Shown: positions 18,302 to 30,052, counted from the first letter of the stretch. The stretch is DNA of 64,000 nucleotides from Paracoccus cavernae (GCA_030410095.1 JAUFRC010000001.1:2492501-2556500), one strand, 5' to 3'. The notes: a model not told the origin generated them from the letters alone. Numbers and translations are program-made.

Positions 18302-19276
18302 CTATGGGCTGCGCGCCAGCCGCGTCACGATGACATCACGCGGATCGACCATCGCGCCATTCTGCAAACGACCGACTGCCGCCCCGTCGACGCGGATCAG
18401 GGTCATGCCGTCGCCGTCGCGCTCGAAACGGATCTCGGGGCGCGCGCCGTCGGCAAGGCCTTCGATGCGGATTTCCAGCCGGTCCTCGCCGGGGGTGAAA
18501 TCGCCGATCACCGGCACCGTGGTCCCCGGTTCGGCCAGAAGGACAAAGAGATCGTCGCCGGCACCGCCTTCGGCAAAATCGCCATCGCGTGCATGCAGCG
18601 TATCCTCGCCCGCTCCGCCATGCAGCCATGCCCGCGCCGGATCGGACGAGCCGATCAGCAGGTCGTCGCCGTCATCGCCGCTCAGATCATCCTCGCCCGG
18701 ACCGGCGATCAACGTGTCGTTTCCGGCGCCGCCCGACAGATAATCATTGCCCGCCCCCTTCGAGGCGGTCGTCCCCTCGCCGCCGAACAGGGTATCGTCG
18801 CCCGCACCGCCGGTCAGCCGGTCGTTGCCGCCATTTCCGGCCAGCATGTCGTTGCCCGCGCCACCGTCGAGCAGATCGTCCCCGCCCGGGCCGTAATCGC
18901 CGTCGCCATGGATCCAGTCGTCGCCCGCGCCGCCGTCGAGCGTGTCGTTGCCCTGACCGCCGAACATGTCGTCACGCCCGTCACCGCCGAACAACGCGTC
19001 ATTGCCGCCGCTTCCGGCAAGCCAGTCGCCCTGAGCCGAGCCCGAGATGGTTTCGCCCGCGACACCAGATCTGCCGCCGCCATCACCATCTTCCCCATCA
19101 CCGGAGGGCTCACCCTCGCCGTCGCCCTCGCCGTCGCCGTCCTCGGGATCCCCGTCCCGCAGATCCTCGTCATCGCCGGCCTGCGCGATCGCGTCCAAAG
19201 CGATTCCGGCCAACAACAGACAGATAATTCCGCCGACCATCAGCATGGCGACCCCATTCAAAGCGAGCAATGACAC
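18302..19276 (-). CDS. Membrane-anchored RTX (hemolysin-type calcium-binding repeat) protein
   Basis: An intact 324-aa protein. A GTG at 19276 starts MSLLALNG; an ATG about 30 bases later is possible. Residues 9-30 are one hydrophobic segment (MLMVGGIICLLLAGIALDAI). A 35-residue linker of Gly, Asp and Glu follows. Then come RTX nonapeptide blocks of the GGxGxDxLx type (GGAGNDMLAGNGGNDRLTGG and others) binding Ca2+ in a beta-roll. The C-terminal domain has GDFTPGEDRLEI, common in Rhodobacterales RTX proteins. No type I secretion genes are nearby. The N-terminal segment suggests an anchored or Sec-exported form; that is inference. Confidence 0.85.
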   Translation of the reverse strand: MSLLALNGVAMLMVGGIICLLLAGIALDAIAQAGDDEDLRDGDPEDGDGEGDGEGEPSGDGEDGDGGGRSGVAGETISGSAQGDWLAGSGGNDALFGGDGRDDMFGGQGNDTLDGGAGDDWIHGDGDYGPGGDDLLDGGAGNDMLAGNGGNDRLTGGAGDDTLFGGEGTTASKGAGNDYLSGGAGNDTLIAGPGEDDLSGDDGDDLLIGSSDPARAWLHGGAGEDTLHARDGDFAEGGAGDDLFVLLAEPGTTVPVIGDFTPGEDRLEIRIEGLADGARPEIRFERDGDGMTLIRVDGAAVGRLQNGAMVDPRDVIVTRLARSP

Positions 19277-19397
19277 AAATATACCCGCTTTACGGGAAAC
19301 GGCGATGAATTCGTTAGGAATGAGTTAACTGCCGGACGACGGGAGCGTGCCCCGCGTCCGGCGATCTGCCCACCGATCCGCCTTGATCGCCTGCGCC

Positions 19398-21449
19398 TCA
19401 GATATGCAGGCCGAAACGCAAAGCATCATAGATCGCGGCATGGATATTGCGCGCCGCCACAGCATCGCCGATGCGGTAAAGGACAAAGCCGCCTTCGGGG
19501 TTGCGTGTCTCGAAGGGATTTCGCCCCTGCAAAAGCGCGCCGTAATCGACCGCACCCAAATTGCTGCTCTGCGGTTTGAGGTCGAAATAGACATCCTCGA
19601 GCGGCAGCGTCCCGCATTCTGCAAAGATCTGGTCGGCCTCGCGGCTTTCGCTGTGCTCCGCATGGAAATCCGAGCCGAAATGTGCCGCGATCCCGTTGCC
19701 CGCGCGCTCGATCGCGGCCAGCCGCGTGTTGATCGTCACGCGCACCTTGTTGCGGTGGAAGGCGCGCATATAGGGGACGTGGTTCATGCCGCCGATCTCG
19801 GGGGCAAGGCTGCGCTCGGGGGTGACCAGCTCGACCTCGGCACCGGCATCCGCGGCGATTTCGGCGGCCGTCATTCCCGCATGGCCCGCGCCGTCATCCC
19901 AGATCACCACCCGCCCCGAGGGCTTGATCGCGCCCGAGATCAGATCCCAGCTCGAGATCGCAAGCTCGCCACCCGCGACCGGCAGATCGGGCGGCATGCC
20001 TCCGGTCGCGATCACCACGGCATCGGGGCGGGCGGCGATGATCTCGTCGGCTTCGGCGTAATGGTTGGTGTGGATGGTGACGCCCAGACGCTCCAGCTCT
20101 TCCAGCCTCCAGGCGATGATCCCGTGCATCTCGCGCCGGCGCGGCAGGCGGGTCAGCAGATTGACCTGACCGCCGGCCTCGTCCGCAGCCTCGTAGACGG
20201 TAACGTCATGACCGCGTTCGGCGGCGACGCGCGCGGCCTCGAGCCCGCCCGGACCCGCGCCGATCACGATGACCTTCTTGCGCGTGGCGGCTTTGGGGAT
20301 GTCGTGGGGCATCGTCTCTTCGCGCCCCGTCGCGGCGTTATGGATGCACAAAGCGCCGCCGCCCTCATAGATGCGGTCGAGGCAATAGGTCGCGCCGACA
20401 CAGGGCCGGATGCGGTCCTCGTCGCCCGAACGGATCTTTTTCGCGATATGGGGATCGGCAATATGCGCGCGGGTCATGCCGACCATATCCAGCTTGCCCG
20501 CCGCAATCGCATGGCGCGCGGTCGCGACATCGGGGATGCGGGCGGCGTGGAACATCGGCAGACCGCTCGCCTGCCGGACCTCTCCGGCGAAATCGAGATG
20601 CGGCGCCGAGGCCATGCCCTGAATCGGGATCACATTGGTCAGCGCGGCATCGGTGTCGATATGGCCGCGGATGAGGTTCAGGAAATCGACCTTGCCGCTG
20701 CCCGCAAGCCTGCGGCTGATCTCGAGCCCGTCCTCGCGGTCAAGCCCGTGTTCAAGCTGCTCGTCGGCGACCAGACGCAGGCCGACCAGAAAATCCGGCC
20801 CGCAATTGGCGCGGATCTCGTCCAGAACGCGCCATGTAAAGCGCAGCCGGTTGTCCAGATCGCCACCCCATTCATCCTCGCGTTTGTTGGTCGCGGGCGA
20901 CCAGAAACTGTCGAGCAAATGGCCGTAAGCCTCGAGTTCGATCCCGTCGAGCCCCGCCTCCTGCATCCGCGCGGCGGCGGTACCGTAATCGGCGGCGATC
21001 CGGTCGAGATCCCAATCCTCCATCGCCTTGGGAATCGAGCGGTGGGCCGCCTCGCGCACCGCGCTGGCCGACAGGACCGGCAGCCACTGGTTCGAGGCGA
21101 AACCGCCGCGCCGCCCCAGATGCGTGAGCTGGATCATCACCGCGCAGCCCATCTCGTGGCAGTCGTCGGTCAGCGCGCGCATCCACGGGATGATCGCATC
21201 GTCATAGGCGTGAAGGTTCCCGAAAGCCGACGGACTGTCCGCGCTGACCAAGGCCGAGCCCGCCGTCATCGTCAAGGCGATCCCGCCCCGCGCCTTTTCG
21301 CGGTGATAAAGCCGGTAGCGGTCCTTGGGCATGCCCTCTTCGCCGTAGGCCGGTTCATGCGAGGTCGACATGATGCGGTTCTTGAGCGTCAGATGCTTGA
21401 GCTGATAGGGCTGGAACAACGGGTCGTTCGTGATCTTGGACGATGTCAT
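19398..21449 (-). CDS. FMN/FAD oxidoreductase of the N-methylproline demethylase / dienoyl-CoA reductase type
   Basis: An intact 683-aa two-module flavoprotein. Residues 1-370 are an Old Yellow Enzyme-type TIM barrel (LKNRIMSTSHEPAYGEEGMP, QLTHLGRRGG, GLDGIELEAYGHLLDSFWSP). Cysteines follow in RPCVGATYCLDRIYEGGGALC. Residues 395-683 form an FAD/NAD domain ([32 protein letters not shown]). The overall wording fits N-methylproline (stachydrine pathway) demethylases better than FadH. The usual second Cys of the C-x2-C-x2-C Fe-S motif is Ala here. It is monocistronic and its neighbours give no pathway context, so the substrate assignment is tentative. Confidence 0.75.
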   Translation of the reverse strand: MTSSKITNDPLFQPYQLKHLTLKNRIMSTSHEPAYGEEGMPKDRYRLYHREKARGGIALTMTAGSALVSADSPSAFGNLHAYDDAIIPWMRALTDDCHEMGCAVMIQLTHLGRRGGFASNQWLPVLSASAVREAAHRSIPKAMEDWDLDRIAADYGTAAARMQEAGLDGIELEAYGHLLDSFWSPATNKREDEWGGDLDNRLRFTWRVLDEIRANCGPDFLVGLRLVADEQLEHGLDREDGLEISRRLAGSGKVDFLNLIRGHIDTDAALTNVIPIQGMASAPHLDFAGEVRQASGLPMFHAARIPDVATARHAIAAGKLDMVGMTRAHIADPHIAKKIRSGDEDRIRPCVGATYCLDRIYEGGGALCIHNAATGREETMPHDIPKAATRKKVIVIGAGPGGLEAARVAAERGHDVTVYEAADEAGGQVNLLTRLPRRREMHGIIAWRLEELERLGVTIHTNHYAEADEIIAARPDAVVIATGGMPPDLPVAGGELAISSWDLISGAIKPSGRVVIWDDGAGHAGMTAAEIAADAGAEVELVTPERSLAPEIGGMNHVPYMRAFHRNKVRVTINTRLAAIERAGNGIAAHFGSDFHAEHSESREADQIFAECGTLPLEDVYFDLKPQSSNLGAVDYGALLQGRNPFETRNPEGGFVLYRIGDAVAARNIHAAIYDALRFGLHI

Positions 21450-21870
21450 TTTCTGGCTCTCTCGTGGCGGCTAAAGCCATGAAACGGAAGCGGCACCGCT
21501 GCCGCAAGCCCCCGCCTTTCGTCTCAGCCAAAGATATGACGGCGCCGCCCGCTTTGCCCGTACACAAGGCAGGGCCGTGCCGGTGGCGGGCTGGCCTGCC
21601 CATGCCGGCTGCACTCGCGCGCGGAGGACGGCTCGGGGGCGGACTCATCGGCCCGTGCTTGCCCCGCAAGTCACCCGAAAGACGGGTGAAAGCCCGAAAA
21701 AGGGAACTTTGGCGCGGCTGGGGAATTTTTACCTGCGACATTGCGCCACACGGCCTTGCACGCGGCATGGATCGCGACCGCCCGCATTCGGGAGCGACCG
21801 CAAAGACCCGCGCCGCATCAGGCCCCCGCGGATCTGCCACGGGCCGGAGCCGCGACCACGAGCAGGAGTG
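21450..21870. other. 421-base divergent intergenic region upstream of cfa
   Basis: The longest non-coding stretch in the window, between the flavoenzyme gene and cfa. It holds a perfect hairpin at 21671-21689 (TCACCCG / CGGGTGA, 5-base loop) followed by an A-rich stretch. No convincing small ORF with a ribosome binding site was found. It presumably contains both promoters and a long 5' leader for cfa. Confidence 0.5.
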
Positions 21871-23195
21871 ATGATGAACACGATATTGCGCTCGTTTCTG
21901 GAAAAGACCGTCACCACGGGCAATCTGACGCTGCTGGGCTGCCAAGGCGACCGCTTCACCATCGGCGACGGCACCGGCGCGCCGATCACCCTGCGCTTCA
22001 AATCCGCTGCCGCCGAACGTGCGGTCGCGCTCGATCCCGCGCTGAAGCTGGGCGAGTGCTATATGGAGGGCGAGATCGATTTCGAGACCGGCACGGTCTA
22101 CGACCTGATCATGCTGATCTACCGCAATGCCGGCCGCCAGCTGGTCTCGGCTCCGTGGATGCGCGCGCTCGAACATCTGCGCATCGCCTGGCGGCGGTTC
22201 CACCAGCTCAACACCCGCATCCGCGCCAAAGGCAATGTCCAGCGCCATTACGACCTCTCGGCCGATCTCTACCGCATGTTTCTTGATCCCGACATGCAGT
22301 ATTCCTGCGCCTATTTCTCGAATCCCGACATGGGTCTGGCCGACGCCCAGCTTGCAAAGAAACGCCATATCGCGGCCAAGCTGCTGCTGCGCGAGGGGCA
22401 GGATGTGCTCGATATCGGCTGCGGCTGGGGCGGGATGGGGCTCTATCTCGCGCGCGTCGCGGGGGCGGATGTCTCCGGCGTCACGCTGTCGGTCGAACAG
22501 CTCGCCGTAGCGGAGCGCCGCGCCCGTGCCGAGGCGCTGGCGGAGCGCGTCGATTTCCGGCTTCAGGATTACCGCGACATCACGGAAACATTCGACCGCA
22601 TCGTCTCGGTGGGCATGTTCGAACATGTCGGCATCAACCATTACGACACCTTCTTCCACAAGGCCGCCGCGATGCTGCGGCCGGGCGGGTCATGCTGTTG
22701 CACACGATCGGGCGCGCCGATCCGCCCGGCGCGACCAATCCCTTCATCCACAAATATATCTTCCCCGGCGGCTATATCCCCGCTTTGTCCGAGGTCATGC
22801 ATTCCGCCGAGAAATCGGGCCTGATCGTCACCGATGTCGAGATCCTGCGTCTCCATTACGCCGAGACGCTGAAGGCTTGGCGCGAGGCCTTCATGGCACG
22901 CCGCGACGAGGCCCGCGCGCTTTACGACGAGGCCTTCTGCCGGATGTGGGAATTCTACCTTGCAGGAAGCGAAGCCAGTTTCCGCGAAGGCGGCCTCTCG
23001 ATCTTCCAGCTCCAGCTGGCGCATCGGGTGGAGGACGTCCCGATCACCCGAGACTATATGCTCGAAGAAGAGGCGCGCCTCGGCCAGCGCGAGGTGGTGA
23101 ACGGCATCCCCGCCCCCGCCTGGCCCGAGGATTGGCCGGATGGTCGAGACAAGGGCCCTGCCCCGCAGCGCCCGTCGCGGGTGACGGGCAGTTGA
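21871..23195 (+). CDS. cfa: Cyclopropane-fatty-acyl-phospholipid synthase family protein, one frame break
   Basis: After repair about 441 aa. A long N-terminal lipid-binding region (FTIGDGTGAPITLRF, GECYMEGEID) leads to NVQRHYDLSADLYRMFLDPD and MQYSCAYF. The SAM motif is VLDIGCGWGGMGLYLA, followed by EHVGINHYDTFF and HKYIFPGGYIP. The enzyme methylenates unsaturated acyl chains of membrane phospholipids using SAM. The break at 22687-22689 (GGG for GGGG) falls in LRPGGVMLLHTIG. The start follows AGGAG; the second codon is also ATG. E. coli cfa is stress- and stationary-phase controlled; control here is not visible. Confidence 0.9.
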
Positions 23196-23288
23196 CGCTT
23201 GGCGAAGCGCCGGTTCCCGCCCGCCCGAGCGCCGCCAATGCCGACAACGCCTTGGGCCGCGAGGGCGCAAGGCCTCTGCGAACGGGGC

Positions 23289-24598
23289 CTAAAGGCGGCT
23301 GAACGCGTTGGTTCCGGCCAGATCATCCTCCATCGCGAACAGCCGTTCGAGCACGCGCGGCGAGGCGCGCAACCCGTTATGCTCGAACTCGTTCGTCAGC
23401 CACAGACGGACATTCCCGAGGCCCTTGGCAGTGCGCAAGGACAGGCCCTGATCGACATACATATCGTCGGTATAGACCGCCGCCGCCACCGGAACCTCGT
23501 TCGCGGCCAAACGCGCGCGGTCGTAAAGCGGCGCGTCCAAAGGCATCCGCGCAAGCGCCTCGGCGGCCTGCGCAAAGGGCCGAAGGGCGCGGATCTCGTC
23601 GAACATCCACGGATAGATCATCTCGCCGGTCAGCATCAGCGGACGACACGCCGCGTCGAAGGCCGGAAACTCGGACAGGACACGTTCGGCCGCCCAATCG
23701 GTCGCCTGACCGTCTTGCGCATAAATCGCCTCGTGGATCGCGCCGAACAGCGGGTTCTGCTCGAAGCCCGTCGCCTCGCGGACGGAGGCCAGAAAACCGT
23801 CCGAAAGCCCGCCGTCAGCCGCGAAAGCCTCGTCCAGAAGCCAATGCAGGCTCTCGAACCCGTCAGACATGCCAAGCCCCATGCCAAGGTATTGCAACCG
23901 CCGCAGGCTGAGCCGGTCACCGTCGGGCAAGCGGACATCGGTCGATGCCACAACATCCGCAATCCGGTCGAGGATCGCCTGATCCTGCGGATAGCGCGCG
24001 TGATAGATGCGGTTCTTTTCGAGGGTGCGGGGATAGGTGTGGCGGTAGATCTCGGCCGCAGAAGCGTCGATCCCCGCCAGTCCACCGGTGACATAGCAGG
24101 CCGACAGCGCCTCGGGGGCGTGGGAGAGATAGCTCAGCGTCAGGAAGCCGCCATAGCTTTGCCCCAACGTCGCCCATTTGCGCCCGCCAAAAAGGGTTTT
24201 CCGGATATGTTCGGCATCGCGGATGATGCTGTCGGCACGGAAATGCGACAGGTAGCGCCCGCCTTCCGCGCCCCCCATCGCGCCGATCATCCGGCCTTGC
24301 ACCGGCGAAGACCGCCCCGTGCCGCGCTGGTCGAGAAACAGGACGCGGTAGCGTTTGAGCGCGACCGCCAGCCATGACGGCGCGCCGCCTGCGGGACGCG
24401 GCGATTTACCCCCGGCCCGCCCTGAAGATAGACCAGAACCGGCAGATCCTTGTCCTTCTGCCCGACTGCCGCGACCTCGCGCGCGAAGACGCGGATCGTC
24501 GCGCCCCGGGGCGGACCAGTCAAGCGGGACGGTGACGGTATGGTCACGCAGGCAAAGGCCGGGGATGCGGTATTCGGGGTGCTTTCGGCAGCGGACAT
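23289..24598 (-). CDS. Alpha/beta hydrolase, prolyl aminopeptidase-like (S33), four missing bases
   Basis: After repair about 437 aa. The oxyanion motif is VYLQGGPGGKSPRP and the nucleophile elbow is TLGQSYGGFLTLSYL (Ser). FLDQRGTGRSSPV lies between them, and the His is probably in NEFEHNGLR. This order is that of proline iminopeptidase-type S33 peptidases, which release N-terminal Pro. Breaks are at 24576-24579 (C run), 24504-24511 (adjacent C4 and G4, both one short: DWSAPGGATIRVF) and 24419-24423 (G run). Because of them the N-terminal 75 residues had to be pieced together from two frames. Cytosolic; no signal peptide seen. Confidence 0.82.
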
Positions 24599-24694
24599 GG
24601 CGGCTTTCCGGTGGTGGGTTTGCCCCGCCATAACGCAGACGCGCGGGAATGTCGAAACTCCCCGCGCGCCTTTCGTCGGTCGTGGCCGTCGCGG

Positions 24695-26080
24695 CTACAG
24701 ATGCAGCCCGCGGTCCAGCGCCTTGAGACAGGCCTCGTGCAAGGCCTCGCCGCGGGTCGGATGGGCGTGGATCGTGCCGATGACATCGCCCAGACGCGCG
24801 CCCATTTCCAAGGCGAGCGCGAAGCCTGCGGCCAATTCGGAAATCCCCGCGCCGACGGCCTGGATGCCGAGGATTTCCTCGTTGTCCTTGCGGGCGACGA
24901 CGCGGATGAAACCATCCTCGCGCGCGGCAGTCATGGCACGGCCGTTGGCGGCAAAGGGGAATTGGCCGGTGATGACCTCGTGCCCCGCCGCCTGCGCCTC
25001 CGTGGCCGACAACCCGACCGAGACGATCTCGGGGTCGGTGAAACAGACCGCCGGAATGGCCCGGTGATCCCATGCGCGGCGGTGCCCCGCGACGATTTCC
25101 GCGACCATCTCGCCCTGCGCCATGGCGCGATGGGCAAGCATCGGCTCTCCGGTGACATCGCCGATCGCAAAGACCCCGCGCATCGAGGTCCGGCAATGGT
25201 CATCGACCGCAAGGTAAGGCCCGTTCATCGCCAGTTGCAGCGCCTCGATCCCCGCCTCGCGCGACAGGGGACGCCGCCCGACGGTGACCAGGATCTTCTC
25301 GGCCGCGATCTCGATGGCGGCATCGGTGACGGCGACGCGCAGCGCGCCCTGATCCGACAGACCGCCCGCGCGCGCGCGGTCATGACCTTGATCCCCAAAG
25401 CCAGCAGGCGCTGCGCCACGGGACGGGTCAGCTCGGCGTCATATTGCGGCAGGATGCGCGGTCCGGCCTCAAGCACCGTCACCTCGGAGCCGAGCTTGGC
25501 GAAAGCCGTGCCCAGCTCCAGCCCGATATAGCCGCCGCCGACCACGGCGAGGGTTTTGGGCACTTCGGTCAAAGTCAAAGCCTCGGTCGAGGAAATCACC
25601 CGCCCGCCGAAGGGCAGCGGCGGCAACTCGACCGGCGCGGAGCCGGTAGCCAGAACCACGGCCTCGGCGCGCACCAGAACCGGCCCCTCGGGGTGTCGAC
25701 CAGCGCGGTCTTGCCGTCGCGCAGCGTCGCCGTGCCGGTGATCAGCCGCGTGCCCGCCTTGCGCAGCAGGGTCGAGACGCCATTGTTCAGGCGCTCGACA
25801 ATGCCGTTTTTCCAGCCGACCGTCGCGCCCAGATCAACCGAGGCGCCTTTGGCCGAAATCCCCATCTCGGGCGCGGCGGAGAGCGTGGTGATGCGGTGGA
25901 ATTCATCGGCGGCATGGATCAGCGCCTTCGACGGGATACAGCCCATATTGAGGCAGGTCCCCCCGGCGGCTGCGGATCGACGATGATCGTATCGACCCCG
26001 AGCTGGCCCGCGCGGATCGCGCAGACATAGCCGCCGGGGCCGGCACCGATCACCAGAAGGCGGCAGGAAATCTCGCGCAT
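24695..26080 (-). CDS. lpd: Dihydrolipoyl dehydrogenase (E3) of the bkd operon, three frame breaks
   Basis: After repair about 462 aa. FAD motif [19 protein letters not shown], redox disulfide [21 protein letters not shown] motif [20 protein letters not shown], and C-terminal catalytic IHAHPTRGE (His). It reoxidises dihydrolipoamide on E2 with NAD+. Breaks: 25959-25964 (G6 for G7), 25690-25693 (C4 for C5) and near 25374 (G run in [13 protein letters not shown]). It starts one base after the E2 stop, so it is the dedicated E3 of the branched-chain complex and not the general pyruvate dehydrogenase E3. Confidence 0.92.
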
Positions 26081-26081
26081 C

Positions 26082-27373
26082 TCAGGCCTCCACGAAGATC
26101 AGCAGGGGTTTCCAGCAACTCTTTCAGACGCTGGACAAAGACGGCCGCATCCCAGCCGTCAATGACGCGGTGATCGAAGCTACTGGAAATGTTCATCATT
26201 TTTCGCGGTTCAAAGGCGGTTCCGTTCCAGAAGGGCCGCACCGCCAGACGGTTGATGCCCAGAATGGCGACCTCGGGCGGGTTGAGGATCGGCGTCGTCG
26301 CAATCGCGCCCAAAGGCCCCAGCGAGGTGATGGTGATGGTCGAACCCGACAGCTCCTCGCGCTTGGCGCTGCCGTCGCGGGCCGCTTGGGCCAGCCGCGC
26401 GATTTCCGAGGCGGTATCGCGGACCGAAAGCGCCTCGGCATGGCGCAGGACCGGCACCATCAGCCCGTTCGGCGTCTGGGTCGCAATGCCCAGATGGACC
26501 GCGCCAAAGCGCCGCGCGATGCCTTCATCGGGCAGGTAATGCTGGTTGATTACCGGATGATCACGCAAGGCGCGGGTCAGCGCGCGGGCGATGAAAGGCA
26601 AAAGCGTGAGCTTCTGGCTCTTGTCGGCGGCATTCATCCGCGCACGCAGATCCTCGAGCGCGGTAGCGTCGACCTCCTCGACAATGGTGATCGAGGGGAT
26701 CCGGTTGGCTTGCTCCATCCGCTCGGCGATGCGGCGGCGCAGGCCGATGACCTTGACCTCTTCGATGCGGTTGTCGGCGCGCGGACCGCTGGCTTGCGGC
26801 AGACCGCCCGTCGCGATGAAAGCGTCAAGGTCCTCATGGGTGATGCGACCCGCCGGACCGGAGCCGCGCACCAGACGCAGATCGATCCCGCCGTCACGGG
26901 CCGCCCGCGCACCGAAGGTGCGGCGATCGGCCTTTCGCCCTCGGCCCGCAAAGGTGCGGTCGGCGGCAGAGAGGTCGCGGCCGCTTTCGCCTCGGCCTTC
27001 GGGGCCGGAGCAGCGGGGGCAATTGGTTCGGGCTTCGCCACTGGGGGCTCGGGAGTGGCTTCGGCTTTCGCCTCGGGCGCTTTCGCGGCAACCGGCGCGG
27101 CAGCGGTCCCGTCACCCGCGACATTGCCCGCGCCATCGACCTCGAGCCGGATCAGCTCGGCGCCGACCGCGATCTTGTCGCCCGGCGCGCCGGCCTGCCA
27201 CAACACGGTTCCGGTCACCGGCGAGGGATCTCGACCGTCGCCTTGTCGGTCATGACCGCGACCATCGGGTCGTCTTCGCGGATGGTCTGGCCGATCGCGA
27301 CCAGCCATTCGGCGATTTCGGTTTCGGCGATGCCTTCGCCGATATCGGGCATGCGGATCGAATGGATTCCCAT
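26082..27373 (-). CDS. bkdB: Dihydrolipoyllysine acyltransferase (E2) of branched-chain 2-oxoacid dehydrogenase, three frame breaks
   Basis: After repair about 431 aa. The lipoyl domain spans residues 1-80 with the lipoylated Lys in [12 protein letters not shown]. An Ala/Pro/Glu/Lys-rich linker follows, then a peripheral subunit-binding domain ([21 protein letters not shown]), then the catalytic domain ending in [14 protein letters not shown] (HxxxDG). It transfers acyl groups from E1 to CoA. Breaks: 27225-27227 (CCC for CCCC), near 26904 (G run, SVRGAARDGG) and near 26107, where a GC loss shifts the final ETPALIFVEA. Its ATG lies one base after the E1-beta stop. Confidence 0.92.
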
Positions 27374-27374
27374 C

Positions 27375-28389
27375 TCAGACCTCCTCGACCAGTTCGCGCA
27401 AAGCCTCGGCCACGCGGGCGGGGCCGGGGAAATAGATCCATTCATGGACATGCGGATAGGGCGTGTCCCAACCCGCGACACGGCGCACCGGCGCCTCCAG
27501 CTGGAAGAAACATTCCGCCTGCACCTGCGCGGCCAGTTCCGCACCGAAACCCGAGGTCTGCGTCGCCTCGTGCAAAACCAGACAGCGGCCGGTTTTCTTG
27601 ACCGAGGTCACGATGGTTTCCAGATCCAGCGGGACCAGCGTGCGCAAATCGATGACCTCGGCGTCGATGCCGGATTCGGCGACGGCGGCCAAAGCGACAT
27701 GGACCATCGTGCCATAGGTCAGGATCGTCGCGGCCTTGCCGAAACGGCGGATGAAGGCGCGACCGAGCGGGACCTGATAATGCCCCTCGGGGACCTCGCC
27801 CAGCTCGTGGCCCTTCCACGAGCTGACGGGGCGGTCGTGATGGCCGTCGAAGGGGCCATTATAAAGACGCTTCGGCTCGAAGAAGATCACCGGATCGGGG
27901 TCGGCGATTGCCGACAAAAGCAGCCCCTTGGCGTCATAGGGGTTCGAGGGCACTACGGTTTTCAGCCCCGTGACATGGGTGAAAAGCGCCTCGGGGGACT
28001 GGCTATGGGTCTGGCCGCCGAAGATCCCCCGCCCGACGGCATGCGGATCACCATCGGGCAGGTGAATTCCCCGCCGAGCGATAGCGCAGACGCGCCGCCT
28101 CCGAGACGATCTGGTCGTAGCCGGGGTAGACGTAATCGGCGAACTGGATCTCGACGACGGGGCGCAGGCCATAGGCCGCCATGCCGATCCCCGCACCGAC
28201 GATGCCGCTTTCGTTGATCGGCGCGTCGAAACAGCGGGTCTTGCCGTATTTGCGTTGCAGGCCGGCGGTGACGCGGAAGACGCCGCCGAAATAGCCGACA
28301 TCCTCGCCAAAGACGACGACGCGGTCATCGGCACCCATGGCGGTGTCCAAAGCGTCGCGGATGGCCTCGATCATGGTCATGCTGGGCAT
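27375..28389 (-). CDS. bkdA2: 2-oxoisovalerate dehydrogenase E1 beta subunit, two frame breaks
   Basis: After repair about 338 aa. [31 protein letters not shown] and [19 protein letters not shown] are the thiamine-diphosphate-domain signatures of BCKDH E1-beta. [14 protein letters not shown] and [15 protein letters not shown] follow. With E1-alpha it decarboxylates 2-oxo acids of Val, Leu and Ile. Breaks at 28069-28072 (GGGG for [15 protein letters not shown]) and 28026-28030 (GGGGG for GGGGGG, PSGGGIFGG). Three bases separate it from E1-alpha. Confidence 0.93.
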
Positions 28390-28392
28390 GGT

Positions 28393-29645
<1,253 letters not shown>

Positions 29646-29767
29646 CGGTATCTCCTCCTTTACCGTGGTCGTCGTGCTGGGTCGTGGTCTTGCTTGGACG
29701 CGGCAAGGGCCGCGCCACCGTCGTGATTGTGGGCGCGATCGTCCGGACACCGCCCTCGCGGCGCCCG

Positions 29768-30052
29768 TCAGGCGGCGCTCGGACCGTCCCGAATGTCGCG
29801 CACACCCGGCATGCGGGCGATGCGTTCAAGCAGCAATCGGGGCGAAAGCGCCCCTTCGGGTCGGAAGTCGATGCGGATGTCGGCCAATGTCTCTGCCGGC
29901 GCGTCCCGCCCGTCAAAAGGCGCGTCGCCGACCGAGACGGATACTGCACAAAGTCCGAAGCCTACGCGTCGCAACTCGTCCAACCCACGAGAAAGATGAT
30001 CCAATGGTATGTCGGATCGGAAATGAATGAAATGCACTGACTGCTCCCCCAT
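29768..30052 (-). CDS. Small ACT-like domain protein at the head of the bkd operon
   Basis: A protein of 89-94 aa. The pattern is beta-alpha-beta-beta-alpha-beta: HFIHFRSD, a helix over LDHLSRGLDELRRVG, FGLCAVSVSV, ADIRIDFRP, then SPRLLLERIARMPGVRDI. This resembles the IlvM/IlvH-type ACT fold that binds amino acids. A GTG at 30037 has GGGGAG six bases upstream and may be the true start (MHFIHFRSD); an ATG at 30052 is the alternative. It lies 122 bases before bkdA1 on the same strand and faces the Lrp-type regulator. I suggest a branched-chain amino acid sensor or modulator, without direct evidence. No family name recognised. Confidence 0.6.
   Translation of the reverse strand: MGEQSVHFIHFRSDIPLDHLSRGLDELRRVGFGLCAVSVSVGDAPFDGRDAPAETLADIRIDFRPEGALSPRLLLERIARMPGVRDIRDGPSAA

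Noticed and set aside
19347..21482. A 711-codon open frame opposite the flavoenzyme gene
   Set aside because: Its translation is rich in His, Arg, Gly and Asp without domains, and the opposite strand gives a perfect two-domain flavoprotein. It is an antisense shadow.
23289..25196. A 635-codon frame appearing to fuse the S33 hydrolase to upstream sequence
   Set aside because: The first part is out of frame with the lpd gene and is only joined because of missing bases. The hydrolase starts at 24598.
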